Positions 41,092 through 51,656 of a stretch of 64,000 nt of DNA are shown here, piece by piece. The stretch spans positions 496,001 to 560,000 of the forward strand of contig CM034140.1 in the NCBI GenBank assembly GCA_019914995.1, read 5' to 3'. This DNA is from Acanthochlamys bracteata (lineage: Eukaryota; Streptophyta; Magnoliopsida; Pandanales; Velloziaceae). Each line of letters opens with the position of its first letter. Positions within the stretch are counted from its first letter, which is position 1. The notes beneath the pieces were generated by a model. It ran no database searches. It was not told the DNA's origin and saw nothing but the letters and a program-made list of their open reading frames with translations. A program made the translations under genes and the position numbers.

Positions 41092-44000
41092 ATGGCAGCA
41101 GAAGCAGGTGTGATGGGAATCATATCGGTGGCCTCGGTGGTTGAGGACGTGCTCAAGCAGCAGGGAAAACGCTTAGATGACTGGGATTTGGCTTCTCGGA
41201 AGGCAAATGAAGCAGGTGAGATAATTTCCAATTGATTTTTCATAGTCGAAGAAATTTGTGTTGTTTTTACCATAACTTTCTAAAAAGGTTCTTGTGTCAG
41301 GTAATCTTAATATGTACAACTTCATGTCTGCCATGTTAAGTTTACAAAGGAAATTTTAACATTATCTGGAAACAATTTTCAGCTATGAGGAGATACGAAG
41401 CCACTTCATGGTTGAGAAAGATAGCTGGCTGTGTAGCCTCTAAAGACTTGCCTGAGGAACCGTCCGAGGAGGAATTCAGGCTTGGGCTGCGGAGTGGCAT
41501 GATCCTATGCAATGTCATCAACAAGGTTCAACCTGGAGCCATCCCAAAGGTGCGTAATGAAGATATCGGTCATTGGAGATGATTTTTTTCACTTGCACAA
41601 TTGCTTGAGTATGTTGATGATAATTGACTTGCTTGCAGATCGTTGAGACTCCAGGAGATTCAGTTGTGGTTCCGGATGGAGCAGCTTTGACCGCCTATCA
41701 GTACTTTGAGAACGTGAGGAACTTTCTTGTTGCGCTGCAGGAAATGGGAATTCCTACATTCGAAGCATCTGACTTGGAACAGGTTTCTGTTTCCCTTCTC
41801 TTTTTTCCTTTTTACAGGGATCGTTTGCATGTTGGATCTCTCTTTGAGAATGCTGTTATGAATAGCTTCATATAATTTTGTTTGTATGGGACATCAGGGT
41901 GGAAAGTGCTCCAGGGTTGTACATTCTATTCTGGCTCTTAAATCCTACCACGAGTGGAAACAATCAGGTGGACATGGTTCTTGGAAATATGGTGGAAATT
42001 TGAAGCCTGCAAGCTCTGGAAAGTATTTCATAAGAAAGAACTCGGAATTATTCATGAATTCCATATCAAGGACTCAGTCAATAGGTGATAAGCTCCAGGA
42101 AGCATTTCCTATTGAGGAGGTAGCTAGAGACTTCTCCTTTGAAGCTACTGAAGTGGTATGATTCACAAAACCTTCGTTTACTTGCCTTCGCTGTGCATAG
42201 GAGCTGATTCTGATTCTCTCATGTTGGCAGACAACTTCACATTCTCTAAATATGCTTGTCCGTGCTGCTCTTTCGGACAAAAAGCCTGAAGAAGTTCCAT
42301 CAGTAAGTATATTTTCATTCTGATCTTGACTAGTTAGAATTCTGCAATAAACAAAGTTGACAACCTAATATCTATGGTCCTTTGACAGCTTGTGGAATCA
42401 ATCTTAGGTAAAGTCATGGAAGAATTTGAACGTCGCATTGCAAGCCAAAATGAAATGGTATGTAATGCACAATTTGCTAATTTTCTAAGTGTATGCTTTT
42501 AAGGACTGCATTGTGGTTACTTGGTTAAAAGGCTGAGTAGGCTATTTATTTTTTGCACTATGTGAATATTCTTCTTTTTCAAGTAGTGTAGTTGTTATCC
42601 ACCCTTCTTTTAGTTTTGTGAAGCATCCAAACCACATTAACATGATTAGGGGCTTATTTACTTGCACATAACTTAGCTGGAAGTGACTTTCAGAAGTTAA
42701 AAAGTGAGTTTTGCTGTTCACTTGTCTGAAAGTGATCTGAAATCTCAGAAGTAAGTTTCATAAAAATGAAAGATAATTAAATTGGAGTAGAATGATTTCA
42801 GAGCTTTTTAGCAGAAGTGACTTTTGTGATGAAAAATCAATTAAAGTATTATATAGTTTGAGAATATTTTTTATTGACTTTTGAAACAAATGGTGAATTT
42901 TCTCCTCACTTCCATCAAGTGAACACTAGAACTTATTTACTTCCAAAACTCACTTTCCCAACACTTTCAGAACTCACTTCCACTATTACTATCACATACG
43001 AGCAAGTGAATGGGCCCTAAGTAGGGTTAACCTAGCTGATCACTGCCTTCTTCCCTATTGACATGCTAGCCTACCCAACTTTACATATCATTATTGTGGA
43101 TATAGAACTGAAACTTCCAAAGTATTAGGGGATCCTCTTCGATTAGCAATGTTCATTATTTATGATTGTATCTTTGGATGCCTATGTACTAGGTGCAAAC
43201 AACTATGAAGAATTTGGCTGATGGTAATAAATCCTTCTCTAAATCAAAAGTCTCAATGGAACTTTCTTCTTCATCAGGTGAAATGAAGGTACAATATCTG
43301 CTATATAGCCTAGCAAACTCAGTTTAGTTCATCCCTGAAGTTTTACTATCTAAAAGCTCTCTGAGATTACAAAAGCACTTCCCCGAATGGTATCAACATG
43401 TAAGCTGATAACATGATATACTAACGTGAATGCAACTATGACTTTTTAGATGGAAATTGAAGAGAACAAATACACCAATTCAAAGGACTTCCATGAGAAT
43501 ACAGTACATCAGAAGACCTCACCAGAGAAACTTCAGAAGCAACGCGAAATTTTTGAGCGGCAGCAAAACAACATTCGAGTACGTTCTAGATATGATCTGT
43601 ATGTTAAAAGCTTCCTTATTGAAGAATTCTCTAACTAACTTATACTGTATAACTGCAGGAGTTGAAAAATGCTCTTTATAACACCAAAGCTGGGATGGAG
43701 TTTATGAAAATTCAGTACTCTGAAGAGTTCAACAACCTAAGTAAGTCGAGAAGAGGAATTCAAGAACATCACATACTGTTATACCACCTGAACTTAAGAA
43801 ATTAATTATTCCCCTTTAGGCAAGCATCTGCGGGCTCTTTCTTATGCTGCTTCAGGATATCACAAAGTTCTTGAAGAAAATAGAAAGTTATACAATCAAG
43901 TTCAAGACCTTAAAGGTAGGTTCTAACCAATGCATGTGTACTTAATCCTTTTGCTGGTTTAAACAATAGTGAATATGGATTCAATATTTTGTACTTTTAT

Positions 44001-46625
44001 CAGGAAACATTAGGGTATACTGTCGGGTTAGACCTTTCTTACCTGGACAACACAGTGGTACCAGCACTGTTGGGCGTATAGATGATGGAAATATTACTGT
44101 CATTACTCCTTTGAAGTATGGGAAAGAAGGGCAGAAATCTTTCAGCTTCAATAAAATCTTTGGTCCCTCTGCTACCCAAGGTTGTTAACTTCCATCGTCA
44201 ATTTTTTTTTAAGGTCTATTGTAGCTATTGTTGCACATGCTTACATCCCTTAATGCTGCAGACGAAGTCTTTTCAGATACCCGACCTCTGATTCGTTCTG
44301 TGCTGGATGGCTACAATGTTTGCATTTTTGCGTATGGTCAAACAGGGTCTGGCAAAACTTACACTATGGTAAGGAATCTGCAACAAAGTTATTGGTTTCT
44401 ACTGATATGGTGTCACTTTTTTGTCATTCTAACATTTTTACTTGTGCTTTTTCATAGACACTCTACTGAGAATCTACTTTTGTATTTGCAGAGTGGTCCT
44501 AATGAACTAAATGAGCAAACTTATGGTGTGAATTATAGGGCACTAAACGATCTGTTTTACATCTCACAAAAGAGAAGAGATACTTTCAATTATGAAATTG
44601 CAGTTCAGATGATTGAGATCTATAATGAACAAGTGAGGGATCTCCTTGCAAATGATAGCTCTAATAGAAAATATCCTTTTCACATTATATTTCATCTCTT
44701 TCGCGGTTTTTACATTTTCAGTATAACTTTTTCTGTTTTCTCCTTTGGGAGCTGGTTATGATGTTTCCAATTTATGGGTCCAGAAGATGAGCATACGACT
44801 AGTTTCTTAGGTGGAAAGATATCTATTTTGTTAAAAATCTAGTCGCATAGTACAGATATGTTGCTTTAACTTCGGGATACAATAGAAATACGAAATAGTT
44901 CCCAGAAAGGATTGAATCTACCTGATGCAAATTTGGTCCCTGTCTCTTCAACATCTGATGTTATTGATTTGATGAATATTGGGCAAAAGAATCGTGCGGT
45001 TAGTGCAACAGCTCTAAATGACCGCAGTAGTCGCTCTCACAGGTGATGGTTTTGGATCTTTGCGTTGTTTCACGAAGGATTTGTTACTTAGTTTCTGAAA
45101 TTGTCATTATTATCTTGCAGTTGCTTGACAGTTCATGTACAAGGAAAGGAATTGACTTCAGGAGCAGCTCTTAGAGGTTGCCTACACTTAGTTGACTTAG
45201 CAGGCAGCGAACGAGTCAATAAATCTGAAGTAAAAGGGGATAGGTTGAAGGAGGCACAACATATTAACAAATCTCTTTCAGCTTTAGGAGATGTCATTTC
45301 CTCCCTTGCACAAAAGAACTCTCATGTCCCTTATAGGAACAGTAAACTGACCCAGCTGCTTCAAGATTCTCTTGGTAATAAAAGTTTCTTCTTTGTGATG
45401 GCCAAAAGAAATTTATCTTTTTGGATGCTAACTTATGTTGAATTCATAATATGTAGGAGGGCAAGCGAAAACATTAATGTTTGTTCATATAAGTCCGGAA
45501 GTAGATGCGATAGGAGAAACACTTAGCACGCTTAAGTTTGCTGAGCGAGTTGCCACTGTGGAACTAGGTAGTGCCCGTGTAAACAAAGACAGTTCAGAAG
45601 TTAAGGAGCTTAAGGAGCAGGTTCAACATCTTCCATGTTTAATGCATGTTTTTCTAATCGGGTTATTTTCTCCTTGATGGTTGCTTCTTTTCTAACATCT
45701 AAATTTTTAGATTGCGAGTCTTAAAGCAGCATTAGCCAGAAAGGAGGGTGAAATGGAACCCATCCGAAGTACAATGTCTAGTCCTGGGCCTGATGTATAT
45801 AGGACGAAGATTAGCGCACCATCTCCTTTACACAGACAGCCGATGGAGGATGTAGGAAATATAGAGGTATTCCTCTGATTTCTAATAGATATGTCGCCAT
45901 TCTACTTGATCTTGAAAAACCCACGGTTAAGATGCTGTTTGTTGAACTATAACCTCTCATTGCAGATTCGCGGCAGCTCTGCGCGCATGCATAAGAGCTC
46001 AAGCCTTGATCTCCAGAATCTACTATTGGCAGCAGACACAGCGTGGCCAGATAGTTCTCCCAGGACTGGTTTTCAAAGGGGAGGAGACGGCGGTTCTGGA
46101 GAATGGATCGACAAGGTCATGGTTAATAAACAGGAGTCCTTCATCAGGGATGATGAATCTGTGAGGGATTGGGAAACCGAAAGCACAAACGCGGCTGATT
46201 ACTTTTACCAGGGGTACCTTCCTGATGTCAGAGCTTACACGGACCAATCCTATAATAGAAGTATTGCAACCACTGATGACTCCGACGAATTGGAAATGAC
46301 TAGCGATTCTTCTGAAGCAGATCTACAATGGCAGTGCAACATACCCAATGTCAATGGTGTGGTAAATGGTGGATCAAGGATCAAGAAACCAAATCAAAAG
46401 CCCATGAAGAGCCCTGACATCAGGTAATTTATCCGCAGCTGACATTGTTCATGCTCAACCAAATGAATTTTTCGTACTTCAAGCGCGTGCTAATTCCTTT
46501 ATTATGTAACTTATCATTTCAGGCCTCCAAGCCATCCCCACATGCCATCGCCATCAAAAAAGAATGCCCAAACGCCAAATCGCAACCCAAAAAGAATACC
46601 CTCTTCAGGAAAGGCAGGGAAGTGA
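41092..46625 (+). CDS. Kinesin-14 with calponin-homology domain
   Basis: Nineteen exons join in frame to 998 residues: 41092-41215, 41383-41549, 41639-41782, 41898-42155, 42231-42302, 42389-42457, 43193-43288, 43450-43578, 43659-43740, 43820-43915, 44004-44180, 44262-44368, 44492-44670, 44881-45042, 45121-45374, 45457-45620, 45711-45866, 45966-46423, 46523-46625. A CH domain spans about residues 42-165, coiled coil about 330-410, and the motor about 413-745: entry motif [15 protein letters not shown]-loop GQTGSGKT (497-504), switch [10 protein letters not shown], switch II DLAGSE. The neck-before-motor order marks a minus-end kinesin-14. Plant CH-kinesins (KCH/KP1/KIN14I type) link actin filaments and microtubules and move nuclei or organelles. 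The tail after the motor is Ser-rich and basic. Intron 13 is AT-AC; intron 6 holds a MITE. Confidence 0.96.
42649..43017. mobile_element. Stowaway-like MITE in kinesin intron 6
   Basis: The left end GGGGCTTATTTACTTGC and the reversed right end GGGCCCATTCACTTGC match over most positions, and both arms continue with GGAAGTGA further in. A TA flanks each end. The element is about 370 bp and non-coding, and sits wholly inside intron 42458-43192. Its ends resemble those of the element at 36932. Confidence 0.65.
44671..44880 (+). other. AT-AC (U12-type) intron 13 of kinesin
   Basis: The donor is ATATCCTTTT directly after exon 13. The end is TTGCTTTAACTTCGGGATAC: a U12-like branch site (CTTTAAC; consensus TTCCTTAAC) about 11 bases before terminal AC. 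Splicing here, and no GT-AG pair I could find, restores [17 protein letters not shown], the conserved kinesin-14 segment. Confidence 0.9.
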
Positions 46626-47293
46626 GGTGTTGCATATAGCAGTGTGCAGTTTTTCTTTTGGCTTGTATAGAGTTGGCACGGGTTGTTTAGAGTGTTTTTG
46701 AAGCAATAACCAAAATTTGGTTTCCTTGTACGTATGTGTGGTTGGCAATCTCAAAGCAAGAATGGCTGCGATTCTCTTTGCCGTTTGCTTTCAAATTGGT
46801 TGAGAAGGCTTGGAGGATTGGAGCACTCATAATTCTTTGATTCTTACCATGTTTTCAGCAACAAAGATAGAGATAGCTACGATTGTTCAAAGTGTGCTGT
46901 TCAGATGTATAACAAGCCAGGAAGTGCTTTCTTTTTTCTTCCAAAAGCTCTTGGATATAAACTGACTTTCATGTCACTGATTACAGTGTGACTTACATTT
47001 TTTTTATCTGCTTCTGCTCTTTACTGTAATTTGATCGGAGTGTTCTATAATTGTTACAATACTTTTGATTCTACCAGTGTGACGTAGAGTTGTACACATC
47101 TCACTGAGGACATAAATACATATGCATTTTTACTGTAAAATTCAAATCAAGTAATTTTTTACTTCAAATGCACACGGACGAACTTAACAATCTACAATTT
47201 TTTATTCATCCATGTGCAATGAATAATTTAGAATCATAACTTAGAAATACGGGCATGCGTTCAGTACTTCAAACGCACATATTGAAAAGAATT
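46626..47293. other. Convergent 3' flanks of kinesin and CBP60
   Basis: Presumed 3' UTRs of both genes. No ORF is supported. Confidence 0.5.
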
Positions 47294-50200
47294 TTAGGCA
47301 ACTTCCTGGAGCATTGGAACAAGCATAGTCCTCTTGACAGCTACCTTTCTTCTGAAAATAAACCGAAACCTGAACAGAATGCACAGCTTCTTCCACTTGC
47401 GATTTGCAAGGAAGGTTCCCAATGCTATAAAGTGATCTTCAGTAAGTTCTCCAACATAAATGGTCTGCTCGTTCCCAATGACTGCATTGAGATGTTGCTG
47501 CTCTGTTGTTGCACCTGTTAAGTTGACCTCATCCACTTCTGTCCAAACCATCCTGGCTCCTCCAACATCTGACTTCTGCTCATCCTCTATGACAGCATCC
47601 AAGTTATTTCCCTCTCCGTAAGATTGAGATTGAATGTTGTCAAAACTGCACATGCCATTCTGCTGGTGAGAAATTGGTGACGGTTCATTGGTTGAACAAC
47701 ATAGTTGCATAGGGGCCGCTTGGCCAGCTCCTCCAGCTGACAAAAATTCACATATCATTGGATAAGTAGTGTTGTCAATCATCCTTACAAAAGGATCATC
47801 TTCATAAAAGGAGTTGCTAATTTGACATAGAATAGCTCCCAAGTATAGTACCAAGAGAGGTTCACAAGAAAACCAGGAAAATGTGTTTGTGGTGAGCCTG
47901 GTTCCTCTGTTTGAATGCCATCATATCCAGTAGAGCCAAGAAAGGAGCTTCCTGTTGCTTGCCTAATGGGCATTAGTTGATCCATATTTTCTCGAGCAAG
48001 CTTTTCCATCTCTATTACTTTAGCCTGCAGCCAAAAGTTGTACATATTTGATGTAACCATCCAAAGTAACAGTGTTAGAACTAAAACTAAAAACAGGACT
48101 TTCCCATAATTGTGTTTAAGATAACTTTAAGCATGAAATCAGATATAAATGCTGTCTTAAGCGCGATTAAGTGATTCTAAAGTGAACTAACCCTTTCAGA
48201 TGGAGTGAGACAATTGAAGGGTTTATAGGTGCTGCTGATGTTTGCTCCAACAAGTTGAAGGCATGAATTGAATAAGAGATCAATTTCAGGGCCGTCTTCA
48301 TTACAATAAGAATAAAGTTTGTGTCCCTGAACAGACTCCTTAGCATGCTCAATGGTAGCGTCCCATAGTTTTTTGGTCATTCTTTTGCCGAGCACCTGTA
48401 GATTGGTATGAAACAAAAAAAGAAGTCATAAGTTAAAGAACTTTCACAGTATAAAATTTTGATCTACATCACATTACTTTCTTACGTTCCGAAGTCTAAT
48501 TTCATCCTTTTGCAACTCAGATATGAATTCTTCCACAGAAGTAATTTTAAGTTTCTCAAGTCTTCTATGAAATTCACCGCCCCTCCAGATGTTGATCAAG
48601 CGCCACACTTCATCTTTATAAAGCAGAGGATGATACTTCTGGGATGCTGGAAGCAACAAAAGAAACTTAGCTTATCGATCTTGTTGTCTGGACGAATTTT
48701 GATTCTTTCAGAGGGCTAATAAATTACGCGTATAGCTGCCTCATTAATGTATGTCACTTAGTCATTTCTCTCAAGCATAAATCTCTTAAAGCTTCAGAAA
48801 GCATGAATGATAATGTCAACTCTACACGCGGCTATCATAATAACATAAATCTTGCAAGGCAGCACCACATAGCTGAAATATAAAGCGGTAGAACCTGTCT
48901 TCCTGCTTTTGCTTCTAGCCAACCCACAGGCAAGGACATGAGATGCATTTGGGGAGGTCTGTTCAGATGGAGATATTTTCAAACAGAACAAACTAAATTT
49001 TTTTTGCATAATTGTATAATCAAGTTAAAATGAAAACTGTTTTGCATGTTGATATAGTAATAGAAGGAAATTGTTTATCGTGCATTGTGCATTATTGGTC
49101 GAGTAGTCTTTAATTTCTTATATTGGATCATTGTTTTCGGAATAAATGACTCAGTAAAATATGACTTACATTCAACTCGGTTATCTTTCACTTGAAAAGT
49201 GTTGCCTATCGCTTCCAGAATTCTTCCTTCTATACCTTTGCTTTGAACAACTCTTACTCCCAGCCTGAACATTTTAGTTTCTGTCCAGCTCGAGTTATCA
49301 GTAAAATAAGCATCAGCAAGTATACCAGTCCCATTGCGAAGTTTAATTGTCTTTTGTCCCACCAATAATGGCCTTCTACCATCTCTTCCAGTCAGCACAT
49401 GTCTACTGAACTCCTCCGGTGTCCACACTTGTCCATTTCCCCCGAAATGACCATTAAGAACTACGACCTCAACTGTGACCGAGGGTAAATAATCAGATGC
49501 AACAATTAAGTTACTATCAGCAATAACCAAGACGAATGGAGCTTTAAATTTGTTTCCTGCAAAGATTGCCTTAGGTAATGTCTTTTGGAAGAGCAGTCGA
49601 TACATAACATCTTGGCTCTGGCTTAAAGGAGACCTGGAATAAAGGGTCGAAGAAGTATAACCATAATAAGTTAATTTTTCGGATATAGTTGCTAATAGTC
49701 TCTTTGGAGCTCACTTGGGTAAAATAGATCTTCCTAAGCGCCAGTCATAAGCAATCAAGGAGACAAAAAGGCCACTCCAAATTTGTGTGTTCAACAAAAT
49801 GCAGTAAATTCAGTGGTAATCAACAGATATATTGGCACATCTTAGGAATGCAGTTGATGTGTTGAAAACAAATGAATGGAAGTTACAGGACATCCTTTAA
49901 AGTTTTTACTTCAATAATCTCTACAGAAGGAAGTAATCAGAAGAAAATAAGCATGCCAGGTCATTCGAAGAGCGTCTATCAATCACATTTTTCATGCGCA
50001 AACAACCAATGGGTGAGACAGCAAGTACATACTACCTTGGAGGCGGACGGAGGAATGGTGCGAATTCCTGAAGCGTTTCTTGAAGACTAGAACATACCCA
50101 TAGGCGAACAGCAGGTTCGATTTCCTGAAGCTTTTCTTGAAGAGCAGAACATACCAATCGGCGAACAGCAGGTTCGAGTTCCTGAATTAACTGGGGTACA

Positions 50201-50448
50201 ACTTCCCCAAAACCGTCTATAAGAATCCTGATAACAGCAATCATTCAATCAACAGCTTAAGAATCAAATCACATCAAAGAAAACACAAGAAATTGATTAC
50301 AAAGATCAACAGCTAGGTCTTAGTCTTACTGCGACAAACCCAATCGCGGTCGCTTAGCTTTGGGATCGATAGTGCGGTACTCATGATATTCATTATCATA
50401 AGCTGAAGAAGAGGAAAAAGGGAAAGATCTCTTTGAGCTAGATGCCAT
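47294..50448 (-). CDS. CBP60: CBP60-family calmodulin-binding protein
   Basis: Seven exons (50330-50448, 50036-50227, 49170-49633, 48486-48646, 48192-48395, 47874-48024, 47294-47799) join to 598 residues. N-terminal basic stretch KAKRPRLG, then the CBP60 core: SDYLPSVTVEVVVLNG, WTPEEFSRHVLTGRDGRRPL, LRNGTGILADAYFTDNSSWT, FRLGVRVV, and KYHPLLYKDEVWRL with LGKRMTKKLWDATIEHAKE. CBP60s are plant nuclear DNA-binding proteins; CBP60g and SARD1 drive salicylic-acid synthesis and several members bind calmodulin. This copy is divergent: after the core the sequence (VQGHKLYSYCNEDG) does not match well the usual region, so calmodulin binding is uncertain. Exon 2 contains two tandem 19-residue repeats. 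The last intron (78 bases, 47800-47873) is inferred to join the two final frames. Confidence 0.88.
50061..50186 (-). repeat. 57-bp tandem repeat inside CBP60 exon 2
   Basis: Two copies plus a partial third with a 57-base period (CGA[A/T/G]TTCCTGAAG recurs at 50061, 50118 and 50175). On the protein it gives EPAVRRLVCSALQEKLQE followed by EPAVRLWVCSSLQETLQE. In frame, so it adds one helical unit. Confidence 0.85.
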
Positions 50449-51656
50449 TGTTTTTCTTCAGCAGTGAAAGACGCAGCTTAGCAACAAGTTGAAGTGAAGG
50501 GTGTTGAATTTTGTTAGTACTTATTTATAAGTTTCTCAATAATAATATAGAAAAAATTAAGAAGCTGTTTAGGAGTTGCAAATTCGAATAGAAATGCAGC
50601 AAATGCTCGTCAACGATTGGATCTCACGTCGTTGCCGGAAACTGTTACTAGTCGTCGTTTTCTAGAAATTTCATTGCTTCAGAAACGGCATAGCTCTTGT
50701 TTGTGTATTCGTTGACCCAAAGACATCTATGCAGATAAGCTCGAAAAAATTAGTATCTTGATAATCAAACGTTTACAAAAAAAATGCATTCATTTTGTCC
50801 ATTGACTTTACAGAGATTCCTCGTAAACGCGTACGATTATGGAATATTTAAGAGTACTTTTCACAAAGAGTTCTTTGAAAACAAATGAATTAAAAAAAAT
50901 TTAAACATAATTTAATTTTATTTTAAAAAATAAATATAAATGGAATTTACGTAGAAAATTTGGAATTATATTAATTATAAAAAAATATATAATATTATAT
51001 ATATTTAAAAAATATAAAATAAAAATAAAATAAAAAATAAGTTGAAATACTTAACTACACAGAACTTGATTCTTTGATTGAATTTTCGTACACAATCAGG
51101 ATTTAATTCTTCTTCCTCTTCTCGATTGAATAATTGAATTCTGTTAAAATGACTACTGAGAGAATTCTATCTTCAAAAGATTCTTATATGCTAATCAGTT
51201 CTCTGGCAGCAGCTGCACAGATCGAAGCTATTGATTATGCACATAGCATCAGCTAGCATTCATTTGATGAAATTGAAGTAACAGAATCAGAGATGATTCT
51301 CGTTGCAATATGAAAGACAAATATCGAATACCGGAAAATTATGAAAAGAGTCTTTTGCATTTGAAGAATGAGGAGCACATACATCCATAAAGCTCTCTCC
51401 ATATAAATTATATTAACATTAAGCATTTTCTTACTTGCACATAACTTGAACACCGTGTTATCCTACCTAGCCATATGCACTAAAACAATACATATAGTAT
51501 TATTACAGTAAATTATTATCATATACCATATACTTGTTATATAACAATCCGAACAGTCCCCCACTGTTTGCTAGTAACCTGAATGCGACAGCAAATGAAC
51601 TCCCATGTCTGCTCCGCTGAATGGGAAGTCAGCTGATATAGTGAACAAGGAGATGC
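50449..51656. other. CBP60 upstream region and Di19 3' flank
   Basis: 50850-51060 is an AT-rich block of the hairpin-like kind seen elsewhere. The remainder is promoter of CBP60 and downstream sequence of Di19. No gene is seen. Confidence 0.45.

Noticed and set aside
48794..49009. Open frame that could be an extra CBP60 exon (SPNASHVLACGLARS)
   Set aside because: Inserting it breaks the frame, while direct joining of 49170 to 48646 restores the conserved CBP60 core. It could at most be a cryptic exon.
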